Positions 40,401-47,239 of a stretch of 64,000 bases of DNA are shown piece by piece. The notes under the pieces were generated by a model. It was not told the origin of the DNA. It made no database searches and was given only the letters and a program-made list of their open reading frames with translations. Source of the DNA: a virus; IMG/VR virus record IMGVR_UViG_3300031951_000001, positions 248,001-312,000 of that record. One strand, written 5' to 3'. Both the position numbers and the translations under genes were made by a program. The number at the start of each line of letters is the position of its first letter. Positions within the stretch are counted from its first letter, which is position 1.

Positions 40401-43400
40401 GCATCCCAATCCAACGGATGTTTCGACAATAACATAGTACCTGTGTCACCAACACCAACCTCAACTCCAACCCCGACCCCTACCCCAACTGCAACAATAA
40501 CACAAACCCCAACTATAACACAGACTTCAACACCTACACCAACAATAACTTCTACAGTAACACAGACTCCAACCCAAACTCAAACACCAACTTCAACAAT
40601 TACTGTTACACCAACTCAAACAAGTACGGTTACATCAACCCCAACTGTTACATCAACCCCGACACCAACCATAACTGAATACAAGCCGGCAATTAGAACG
40701 TTTAGTGGATGTTGTTTCCCATTTGAAACCTTTAAGATTTTCGAAATACCTGGATTAACCGCAAATTCAATAACTGAAGGCACGGTTTATTACATTGAGT
40801 CCGTAGGATTTAGTGGATGTGCGACAAACATTGCAGAGACATTCACTCAAAACAATTACCTATTTGTTAACTTGAGTGCTCAAACAAGTTGTAGTGGTTG
40901 CTCGACAAATTACCCATGTCCAAGCTCAACACCAACACCTACAGTTACATCGACTCCTACATTAACGCCAACGCAAACCCAAACACCAACGCAAACCCAA
41001 ACACCAACTGAGACATCCACTCAAACACCAACTGAGACATCCACTCAAACACCAACCCAAACTCAAACTTCAACACAAACACCGACTAATACACAAACAT
41101 CAACCAACACCCCTACCACAACAGTAACACCAACTTTGACACGTACTCCTGATACTTGTAATTGCTACACATTCTTTAACATATCAACTTCACAAAGTTT
41201 GACTGTAGATTTTATTGATTGTACAGGCTTACAAAACCAAATTACAATAAATTACGGAAATAGTGCTCAAGTTTGTGTTAAAAATAATATTTTCTCGGGT
41301 ACCCCATCAGGGGCTTTAGTATCATTCTTAAATGGTGATTGTACAAATGGATGTCCGACAACTACCATACAAGCTTGTAACCCATTTGTAGTGAATGGAA
41401 CAAATAGAATTATTTATACTTATGACCCAATAACTAACACACAAATTCCATTACCTATTAATACCGAATCTGTTTCTATATACGATATTGCAACAAATGA
41501 TAACTATTTATGGATATATGGTAATTTCGCAACATTAGGAAATGGTATAAAAGAATATTTTATAACAACATCCCCATTTACATCAAGTTTAAATAGATTT
41601 ATATCGGGTTCTACACTATATCAATCCACAAGAAATGGTTTAGCGGTTTTAAATAACACCACATTAATAACGGCTTCAGGTACGGCTGGTAATGTGATAG
41701 TGAGTTTAAATATTTCATCAAATACTTGGGTTGCAACTCCGTTATTTACTTTACCAACAAATAGAGTCCTAAGGGGTGATTTAACTTATACAAACACAGG
41801 TAATATTATTGCGTTAACTTATAATAATGTTGCGGGTACCGGGTCTTTTTTAACACAGTTTGATTTATTTGGTAATCAGGAATTAGAATTCCAAATAGGT
41901 AATTCTGTTGAAGGATTTGGTTTGTTCATGTATAATTCACAAATATTTACGGTTGCCTCTTCATCGGCGTCTCCCGCTGTAGTTAGAAGAGATTTGAACT
42001 TCCCCTATACATCTTTAACAGTAAACAATATGACAATAACAAATGTTGGGTTTGCCCAACCGTTAAGTTGTTTAAATGTTAATTTCATAGGAGTTACCCG
42101 AACACCAACACAAACCCCAACACCTACCCCAACACCTACTACCACTAAAACTAATACGCCTACATCAACGCAAACCCAAACCCAAACTCCAACTAGAACC
42201 TCAACCCCAACAAACACCCAAACTCCTACTATTACAAGTACCTCCACAATTACTCCTACCGTTACAAGAACCGCCACAATTACTCCTACCGTTACAAGAA
42301 CATCAACGATTACTCCTACCGTTACAAGAACATCAACAATTACTCCAACAATAACACAAACGGCAACCCAAACGAATACCCCAACAGTAACACAAACGGC
42401 AACTGTTACACAAACTGCAACTCAAACTCCTACACCTACCGAAACTTCTAATCTGTTTGCTTGTACTTGTTATAATTTCTTCAACACATCAAATAACCAA
42501 CCCGGAACAGTTACTTATTATAATTGTGATGGGGTATTTAGTTCTGTAACGGTTAGTGCCACTTCATATGTTCAATTATGTGTTTCAGGTAATTCAACAA
42601 ATCCATTATACACCGCAACGACCCAAATTACTGCTATAGATGAGTTAGGTGATTGTACAGTAAGTTGCCCAACAATTAATTTGGATAGTTGTATTTCCTT
42701 TTTAGCTGGGGGGCCGGGTAACATCATTCAATCATATGATTTTCAAACTAATACCACAACTTTTTTACCCATACCAAATAGACCATGGTCAATGCTTGGA
42801 ATTGCAAATACTTCAAATAAACTTTGGGTTCACGGTACTTATCTTGGTTTCACCAGTGGAGGTATAAGAGAATGGGATATAACATTTTCACCGTTTAGTG
42901 CAACATATAATGGCAGAACTATAAACATACAAAGTAATACTATATTACCTAATAGTAATGCATGTGGTTTAGTTGCAATCGATAATTTTAATTTATTAAG
43001 TGTGTCAGGTGCTACTGCAGGGTCCCAAAGTGTGGTTAATGTTGATATTTCAGATACCATAACCAATAACGCGGTATTTACGAAACTTTTTGATTTACCA
43101 AGTAATAGAAGAATATTAACTGATTTAGTTTTTACTCAAACTGGTAAGATTATAATAATGACCCAAACAACTACCCCTGTCAAAATATTTATTACTCAAT
43201 ATGATATACTTGGAAACATTGAGGTTGATGTTCCATTATTCACATCAGGAATAGATGCAAATAGTGGATGGTCTATTTTGATTAATTCTAATAATTTGTA
43301 TATTGTAAGAGCTACTACTCCTGGAGAAATTTATCAGGTAAACTTAACTTCACCATATTCGGCAACCTTACTTTCTGAAAGTTTACCAGTTACTGTGACG

Positions 43401-45788
43401 GACCAATCCCAATCACCAGAGTGTATCACAGTTGAGTTTATACCTGTTACAAAAACACCGACTCCAACACCTACTAAAACTCCAACACCTACCGTGACTA
43501 TGACGATAACGCCAACTTCAGGTGCAACAGAAACACGGACTCCGACGCCGACTACCACTCAAACTTCAACACCAACAATAACATCTACGATTACTCCGAC
43601 AATAACGGCAACACCAACAAGAACGGCGACTCAAACACCAACAATAACAAGAACGGCGACTCAAACACCAACAATAACAAGAACGGCGACTCAAACACCG
43701 ACAATAACAAGAACGGCGACTCAAACACCGACAAGAACTGCGACACCAACAAGAACACCAACTAGAACGGCAACAAATACTCCATCGATTACCCCAACCA
43801 TAAGTATAACTCCAACAATAACCTCAAATTTACCATGTAAATGTTTTAATTTTTACAATACAAGTGATACGGTAAATGGTACTCTTATATACACTGCTTG
43901 TAATTTAACAGTTAGTTCTACAACGGTATCGGCTAATTCATTTGTACAATTGTGTGTAAATTTAAGCGGATATAGTGGGTCATCACAAATAACATTTGTT
44001 AACCAAGTTGGTTCATGTGTAAATGGTTTTTGTCCTAACATATCTATAAATTCTTGTGATTTGTTATCGGTTAAAAAAGAACCTTCTGGTCCGACTAATG
44101 GTCTTTGGCAGATTATGAGTATTAGAAACGAAAGTCTTTTGTATTTGCCGGTTTCTGGTAGAACTGTAGGAACCAACGCTTTAGCGAGAACGTCTAATAA
44201 AGTTTGGGTACTAGGATTTTTTACGGCATTAGGTGGTTCTAGAATAAGGGAATACTCAATTACCCAAAATCCTTGGTCTGCGGTGGTGACTAATAACTAT
44301 ACATTACCGACAAATTTGCCGTCTGTTATCGACAATGGTATGGCGGCAATCGATGATGAGAATTTTATTGTTGGGTCCGGAACTGCATTGAATGTTATTG
44401 CAAAATTAAATGTTTCAGGTGGAATTTTATCATCTACTAAAATTATAGATTTAATATCACCATTTACGGTTTTTGGTGACATGATTTATACTACAACCAA
44501 TAAAGTCATAGTTGCGGTTAAAAATACAATTAATACTAACATATGGCAAATTCACCAATATGATGTTAATGGGACTTTTGAACTGGCGGTAGACGTTTCA
44601 TCTATATCTTTATTTAATTCCGGAATAAATTTCGCGGTAGTTAATAACCAATTATATTTATTACCACATAATCAAACATATAATAATTATTATTTAATTA
44701 ATTTAAATAATCCTTACAATACCACAATTCAGTCGGCTCTTGGAGGTAGTGCCCCAAATGACGTTGCTCAAAATCCTGAATGTATTAATATTCAGTTTAT
44801 CCCTTCTACACAGACACCAACACCAACAAGAACAAAAACTCCGACACCAACAAGAACTCCAACAAGAAGTGCAACACCAACAAGAACTCCAACAAGAAGT
44901 GCAACACCAACAAGAACTCCAACAAGAAGTGCAACACCAACAAGAACTCCAACAAGAAGTGCAACACCAACAAGAACACCAACAATAACCATGAGTCCGT
45001 CGATTACACCAAGTCGAACAGTAACAATGACACCTTCATCTATTGGTATCTATACTCAACCATTGATGGTAAGTTTTTCTGGAACATCTACTGTAATATC
45101 AAGATACGATGTAACAACAAATACTATTACAACTTTAGATGTACAAAGTTCCGGTATTTTACCAAATCAAGATATTGCATGTACTCAAAATAAATTTTGG
45201 TTATCAAATCAGGGGTCTGGTAACATAATAAAAGAATATACTTATACCGCGTCACCTTTCAATTATGTGTTGAATAGAACTTTGAATATACCAGTTACAT
45301 TGACTGATGGATTAACTGTAAGGACTGTGGGAGGTATTGAATATTTGATTGGATGTACAGGTAATACAACTATTGTTGAAATGGATATATCATCAACAAC
45401 GGCCATAGTTACCGATAAATTTGATTTACCTCTTAACAGAACCATAGGTGCTGATATGATGTATACTAATACTGGAAAATTAATAGTTGCCAACTATTCA
45501 GGTGGTAATACAACAGTCGGATTTATGACGCAGTATAACTATGAAACAAATACTTTAGAGATTGATAGGGCATTACCAACTACTTATGCTGCTGGCGGTC
45601 AAAAAGTTTATTTTGTATCTAATAATAATATCTATAGTACTAGTATCTCTGCTAGTCTTTCGGTTGTTTATCAATGGAATACAGATAGTAATATTAACAA
45701 TCCACTTCCATTACAATCCTTCGAGTTACCACTACTTCGTGGAAGCGCTCAACCACAAGAATTCATAAACATTAATTTCACCTCATAA
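34440..45788 (+). CDS. Giant multi-headed Pro/Thr-linked adhesin, 3782 residues
   Basis: The largest gene in the window. After a short N-terminal module it alternates Pro/Thr linkers with globular modules. There are seven propeller-like modules of about 230-250 residues (nt 35031-35727, 36471-37158, 39702-40449, 41375-42096, 42689-43449, 44055-44810, 45057-45785). Each carries an IAxTSxKLW-like motif, a SPFxAxxNR-like motif and, except the last, a closing C-x-x-V-x-F-I. There are also seven CxC-type Cys modules (the first starts CDCFE), two FSGCC modules, one [10 protein letters not shown] module and one unique module (CCTSWTLYGG). In the last 4.4 kb, three CxC modules are fused directly to a propeller. 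Linkers near the end contain exact 30-base tandem repeats. No membrane segment or protease motif is seen. Probably a very long tail fibre. Confidence 0.8.
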   Translation: MPTALIQSVNYAGQYGDITFNPQTGGTVSVGVQLLPFNYVADYVYGVYVVCFSAFSVCCEFNLLAPTPTPTATITKTPTITPTETVTPTKTPTPTITPTMTMTPTPSTIFCVDCVESGYTYVFSCAPTPSITRTPSVTPTITYTPTQTSTKTPTQTPTTTQTPTITKTSTQTPTITKTSTPTRTLTPTGTNPPSVPECAVIFNSLQNVFFYDVDTDTTTQLIVPDTVGSATNDIAHTSSKLWMASASEIYEWDITLSPFTAVFNRVITLPSGIGPGLGAINNTTLIAVQSGGNPKQVVSVNITTNTAVFTTLFPMLINRGVAGDIILTTTNKVIITTNATAAPFGQFITQYNFLNGDPEVDIQLNPTITQPWGIFQDNGEIYIMDGNETNNVFHIDKNYPYTITLTGDTGYSVYGASQLPNCLDVNFIPQITPTPTQTPTQTPTTTQTPTVTVTETITNTPTNTPTPTKTPVSCDCFEITAVGNNAVIDYFKCGSEGVSVRKLIEPARPFKVCLENSGVTTLSGVTQISNFGPCIDGECASPTPTPTVTQTPTNTLTPTITPTNTLTPTITPTETQTPTITSTSTQTPTSTQTITPTLTQSPTPTVTLTNTVTPTITETPTSTATQTPTTTTTQTPTSTETPTTTQTPTSTQTPTTTQTPTTTQTPTNTMTVTPTPVCIDGCSVLYVDSESLIYSYDYNTETSTVIFDPKATVRDIANTSSRLFITIVNRIQRYSFSTCPVSVTLIDEITRLFLGDGLFAINDTTLIITSTQAIGQENVQELNYITNTVTPKFSLPTGYSVRGDFILTTGGKFIVSMFQGLSNYILQYDYSTGEQEVLFQVSQIIAGFFEFGGNIYAVDTSGIVYQAILDSPWGLVSTTLDPLTFTGVIKGTSQELSCLPTNFNIVTPTPTPTQTPTPTVTVTETPTMTVTETPTQTETPTQTPTNTETPTQTSTPTPTPTLDCFCYTFVNTSLLDKQNVSGKDCNNINFEYSLQISGSEGDTVSLCASSSLVLDPFIAVFNNGVCEGFCGTSTPTPTPTETPTPTITDTPTQTPTITETNTQTPTQTPTNTVTETSTSTPTPTQTETPTNTVTSTPTNTVTSTPTITSTSTQTPTVTSTPTPSITEYKPAIRTFSGCCFPFEIFKLYEIPGLTANTITEGTVYYIESGVFSGCATNIAETFTQNNYLFVNISAQTSCSGCSASYPCPSSTPTPTVTSTPTVTPTITSTPTITSTPTQTETPTQTETPTQTQTSTVTSTPTESPTSTQTQTQTQTQTVTPTKTSTPTRTPIECVCYSITNIGEFFGSYNGILCNGGPSGGIPIGPGVTFTACYAKGSLQTVGGTLTFLENGSCENSILCPTRTPTPTRTGTPTPTPTTTETPTNTVTPTTTTTETPTSTSTQTPSVTNTITSTPTQTLCCTSWTLYGGLGQLLDNGFVIKPPLRVGDDFALIPTNVGSPGTLVGQVLELISVSPPLSPQYFTILTATFNPINSAYLLTFTPTLTINLGSTFQSIIYNIYQSGGTQFNVYNCGGSLTTLNLNNNEILVIPCSYDVQVISGFGYAESDPSCVCVTQTPTPTLTPTVTSTITQTPTNTVTVTQYTCNCYFINVPDIRDGVNLVFLDCLGSLISIAPNNFGNYCVREIIDYGSGTAELVGLCIDGNCPTPTPTPTQTETPTPTETPTQTITQTPTVTQTSTPTVTQTSTPTVTITESATQTQTPTPTETPTNTLTPTVTITESVTPTRTLTPTKTQAPCLSSCDVLLLDNVGRVYIYNSVTNSPLYLGIDGPDGSFDIAHTNNKIWLNRGTSLYEYDIILCPFSATFSREISGSTAFSAGLFAINDTTLIANNGATPSSILEIDVSTNPYTVTTKFSLLPGRRVSGDYVLTNSGKLIVSNFSGTNPNAPTGVYITQYNYITSATPPVDNNVDILISPTIVFPYGLYQYGGGFYILSANGTQYTLDLNPPYTLTAAPTVPLPPNTINAAYFGASQSNGCFDNNIVPVSPTPTSTPTPTPTPTATITQTPTITQTSTPTPTITSTVTQTPTQTQTPTSTITVTPTQTSTVTSTPTVTSTPTPTITEYKPAIRTFSGCCFPFETFKIFEIPGLTANSITEGTVYYIESVGFSGCATNIAETFTQNNYLFVNLSAQTSCSGCSTNYPCPSSTPTPTVTSTPTLTPTQTQTPTQTQTPTETSTQTPTETSTQTPTQTQTSTQTPTNTQTSTNTPTTTVTPTLTRTPDTCNCYTFFNISTSQSLTVDFIDCTGLQNQITINYGNSAQVCVKNNIFSGTPSGALVSFLNGDCTNGCPTTTIQACNPFVVNGTNRIIYTYDPITNTQIPLPINTESVSIYDIATNDNYLWIYGNFATLGNGIKEYFITTSPFTSSLNRFISGSTLYQSTRNGLAVLNNTTLITASGTAGNVIVSLNISSNTWVATPLFTLPTNRVLRGDLTYTNTGNIIALTYNNVAGTGSFLTQFDLFGNQELEFQIGNSVEGFGLFMYNSQIFTVASSSASPAVVRRDLNFPYTSLTVNNMTITNVGFAQPLSCLNVNFIGVTRTPTQTPTPTPTPTTTKTNTPTSTQTQTQTPTRTSTPTNTQTPTITSTSTITPTVTRTATITPTVTRTSTITPTVTRTSTITPTITQTATQTNTPTVTQTATVTQTATQTPTPTETSNLFACTCYNFFNTSNNQPGTVTYYNCDGVFSSVTVSATSYVQLCVSGNSTNPLYTATTQITAIDELGDCTVSCPTINLDSCISFLAGGPGNIIQSYDFQTNTTTFLPIPNRPWSMLGIANTSNKLWVHGTYLGFTSGGIREWDITFSPFSATYNGRTINIQSNTILPNSNACGLVAIDNFNLLSVSGATAGSQSVVNVDISDTITNNAVFTKLFDLPSNRRILTDLVFTQTGKIIIMTQTTTPVKIFITQYDILGNIEVDVPLFTSGIDANSGWSILINSNNLYIVRATTPGEIYQVNLTSPYSATLLSESLPVTVTDQSQSPECITVEFIPVTKTPTPTPTKTPTPTVTMTITPTSGATETRTPTPTTTQTSTPTITSTITPTITATPTRTATQTPTITRTATQTPTITRTATQTPTITRTATQTPTRTATPTRTPTRTATNTPSITPTISITPTITSNLPCKCFNFYNTSDTVNGTLIYTACNLTVSSTTVSANSFVQLCVNLSGYSGSSQITFVNQVGSCVNGFCPNISINSCDLLSVKKEPSGPTNGLWQIMSIRNESLLYLPVSGRTVGTNALARTSNKVWVLGFFTALGGSRIREYSITQNPWSAVVTNNYTLPTNLPSVIDNGMAAIDDENFIVGSGTALNVIAKLNVSGGILSSTKIIDLISPFTVFGDMIYTTTNKVIVAVKNTINTNIWQIHQYDVNGTFELAVDVSSISLFNSGINFAVVNNQLYLLPHNQTYNNYYLINLNNPYNTTIQSALGGSAPNDVAQNPECINIQFIPSTQTPTPTRTKTPTPTRTPTRSATPTRTPTRSATPTRTPTRSATPTRTPTRSATPTRTPTITMSPSITPSRTVTMTPSSIGIYTQPLMVSFSGTSTVISRYDVTTNTITTLDVQSSGILPNQDIACTQNKFWLSNQGSGNIIKEYTYTASPFNYVLNRTLNIPVTLTDGLTVRTVGGIEYLIGCTGNTTIVEMDISSTTAIVTDKFDLPLNRTIGADMMYTNTGKLIVANYSGGNTTVGFMTQYNYETNTLEIDRALPTTYAAGGQKVYFVSNNNIYSTSISASLSVVYQWNTDSNINNPLPLQSFELPLLRGSAQPQEFININFTS
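42241..42360 (+). repeat. 30-base tandem repeat, about 4 units, in adhesin linker
   Basis: Four 30-base units in register. The core TACTCCTACCGTTACAAGAA is identical in the first three, while the first 8-10 bases vary by a few substitutions; the fourth unit has diverged at its end. Each unit encodes ten Thr/Pro/Arg-rich residues. Confidence 0.85.
43621..43740 (+). repeat. 30-base tandem repeat, 4 near-exact units, in adhesin linker
   Basis: Units start GAACGGCGACTCAAACACC. The first two are identical, the third differs by one base (A to G), and the fourth agrees for its first half and more. This is in-frame and encodes a Thr/Arg/Gln/Pro-rich decapeptide. Confidence 0.9.
44851..44970 (+). repeat. 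30-base tandem repeat, 4 exact units, in adhesin linker
   Basis: Four identical 30-base copies starting CAAGAACTCCAACAAGAAGT, followed by a partial unit. The lack of even silent changes points to recent expansion. The encoded decapeptide is rich in Thr, Pro, Arg and Ser. Confidence 0.95.
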
Positions 45789-45802
45789 ACCAAACCTAAA
45801 AC

Positions 45803-45814
45803 TATTTATAAATA
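45803..45814 (+). promoter_or_regulatory. TATTTATAAATA motif before the 109-residue gene
   Basis: TATTTATA at 45803-45810 overlaps TATAAATA at 45807-45814; the second is identical to the T4 late -10 consensus and ends 12 bases before the ATG at 45827. It is the strongest single late-promoter candidate in the window because it satisfies both readings of the recurrent motif. Confidence 0.45.
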
Positions 45815-45826
45815 AAATAAATCACA

Positions 45827-46156
45827 ATGTCATTTTCAGCATTAACATGTATGACTGTAACCGGAGCTTCTTTATCTCCGAACGCAACTATTCAGATTTT
45901 TTCTGATTATGATAATTTTTCAGTACCGTTTGATTCGGTTCCTCTGTCAGCAATAACAGGAAACCAATGTCCTTTTACTCTTACAGGAATACCGGATTTT
46001 ACGACAGTGATTTTATTAAGAGACCCGGCAACTGCTTGTTGTTTATACGTAACAATTATTTGTTGTGACTATAAACAATTCCAGCATGGACTATGTTTTG
46101 AATTTCAAGATTATCAACCATACTATTTCCAAGACCAATTCCAAGGTGGAGGATAA
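45827..46156 (+). CDS. Small Cys-containing protein related to adhesin N-terminal modules
   Basis: 109 residues. The pattern of an early strand, ATIQIFSDYDNF, a Pro-bounded turn and a closing strand with paired Cys (ATACCLYVTIICC) loosely matches the N-terminal modules of the upstream adhesins. The last 30 residues are aromatic and Gln-rich (FEFQDYQPYYFQDQF). It begins the set that contains two fibre-tip-like proteins. Function unknown; a fibre attachment or joint protein is possible. Confidence 0.6.
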   Translation: MSFSALTCMTVTGASLSPNATIQIFSDYDNFSVPFDSVPLSAITGNQCPFTLTGIPDFTTVILLRDPATACCLYVTIICCDYKQFQHGLCFEFQDYQPYYFQDQFQGGG

Positions 46157-46174
46157 AATTATAATGTAAATAAC

Positions 46175-47227
46175 ATGTTTTTAACTGACAGACAACAAGC
46201 GGTAAGTGTTCTACCAACTGACTTAATACATATTGTAAAAACAGGTGATACCTCACAAGGAAACCCTGCTGGTTCATCATATAAAGCCGAAATTAATCAA
46301 ATATTTGAGCTTACCGCAGGATGTTGTTTAAGCTCCGCAACTTTTAATCAAGGAACAATTACTTTTAATAACGCTTCAGGAGGTACCGCATTTACCGTAA
46401 CAGGATTGTCATTTACTGGAGGTTCAGGTAATTGTATTAATAATTTGTATGTTAATAATATATGGCCATGTTCTGTTAATATTAATGTGCAACCGCAGAG
46501 CCAAGGAAAAGTTTTCTTTGGGGCTTTAAGTGGGGCCAGCGGATTCACAGTTGATTTAGTTACCGATACCACACCGGCTACAAGGTTAGGATTAAATACA
46601 AATACCCCTGAATATACATTAGACTTTTATAGTTTTGATAGACGAAGTAGATTATTTTATGATGATAGTAATGCGACAACTCCATCTTTACATAGTTTGA
46701 CATATTCAGGAGATTCATCATTATCAATCCAATATGGGGCATTCTCACAAGGAAGTTGGGGTATTGCTCTTACCGCAAGAGGTTTTAATAATCCAGACTA
46801 TGACTTTATAGGGGCTCAAGGAGAAACCGCATTGTTTTCATCAACCTATGCTAATGGAATAAACATTATAAGTCAAGTAACCCCTGATGAAACAGTAAGA
46901 GCCACAGAAGATTATATAAGATTTTATGCCGGTATCAGCCCTGTGGATGCAAATTACCAACCACACGTACATATTCAAGGAAGTGGGGCGACTAGAGGAT
47001 ATATGGGTATAGGTCAAGGGAATACGAGTCCAACTTCATTGGTCGACATAAGCGGAACGACCGGTTATGACCAATTAAGATTAAGAACGACCTACATACC
47101 AACAAGCGCTTCTGACCCTAATGGTAATGTTGGTGATATTTGTTGGGGTCTTGATGGTGCGACACCTTACATTTATTTGAAAACCAATACTGGTTGGGTA
47201 AGAGGATTTTTAGGTTCATTCTTCTAA
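46175..47227 (+). CDS. Tail fibre-like protein, first paralogue
   Basis: 350 residues. It resembles the next gene product along its length: LPTDLIHIVKTGD against LNDIVHIARDD, GSSYKAEINQIFEL against GSSYKVTIAQLIDA, then NCINNLYVNNIWPC against SCITNLYLNNVHPC, and SPTSLVDISG against SPTSLVDING. The C-terminal VGDICWGLDGATPYIYLKT followed by GWVRGFL is the common phage fibre ending (a G-x-x-C-W-D, Y-x-Y and W pattern). Probably a distal tail fibre or receptor-binding subunit made late in infection. Confidence 0.75.
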   Translation: MFLTDRQQAVSVLPTDLIHIVKTGDTSQGNPAGSSYKAEINQIFELTAGCCLSSATFNQGTITFNNASGGTAFTVTGLSFTGGSGNCINNLYVNNIWPCSVNINVQPQSQGKVFFGALSGASGFTVDLVTDTTPATRLGLNTNTPEYTLDFYSFDRRSRLFYDDSNATTPSLHSLTYSGDSSLSIQYGAFSQGSWGIALTARGFNNPDYDFIGAQGETALFSSTYANGINIISQVTPDETVRATEDYIRFYAGISPVDANYQPHVHIQGSGATRGYMGIGQGNTSPTSLVDISGTTGYDQLRLRTTYIPTSASDPNGNVGDICWGLDGATPYIYLKTNTGWVRGFLGSFF

Positions 47228-47239
47228 TTTAATAAAATT

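Noticed and set aside
42241-44970. Tandem repeats as a possible CRISPR array
   Set aside because: Units are contiguous without spacers, in-frame and part of a continuous coding region.
30049-45000. Many long leftward open frames with VGV, VSVIVGV or Cys/Ser/Trp-rich repeats opposite the adhesin genes
   Set aside because: They are mirror images of Thr/Pro codon repeats, which lack stops on the other strand; they have no promoter or neighbour logic.
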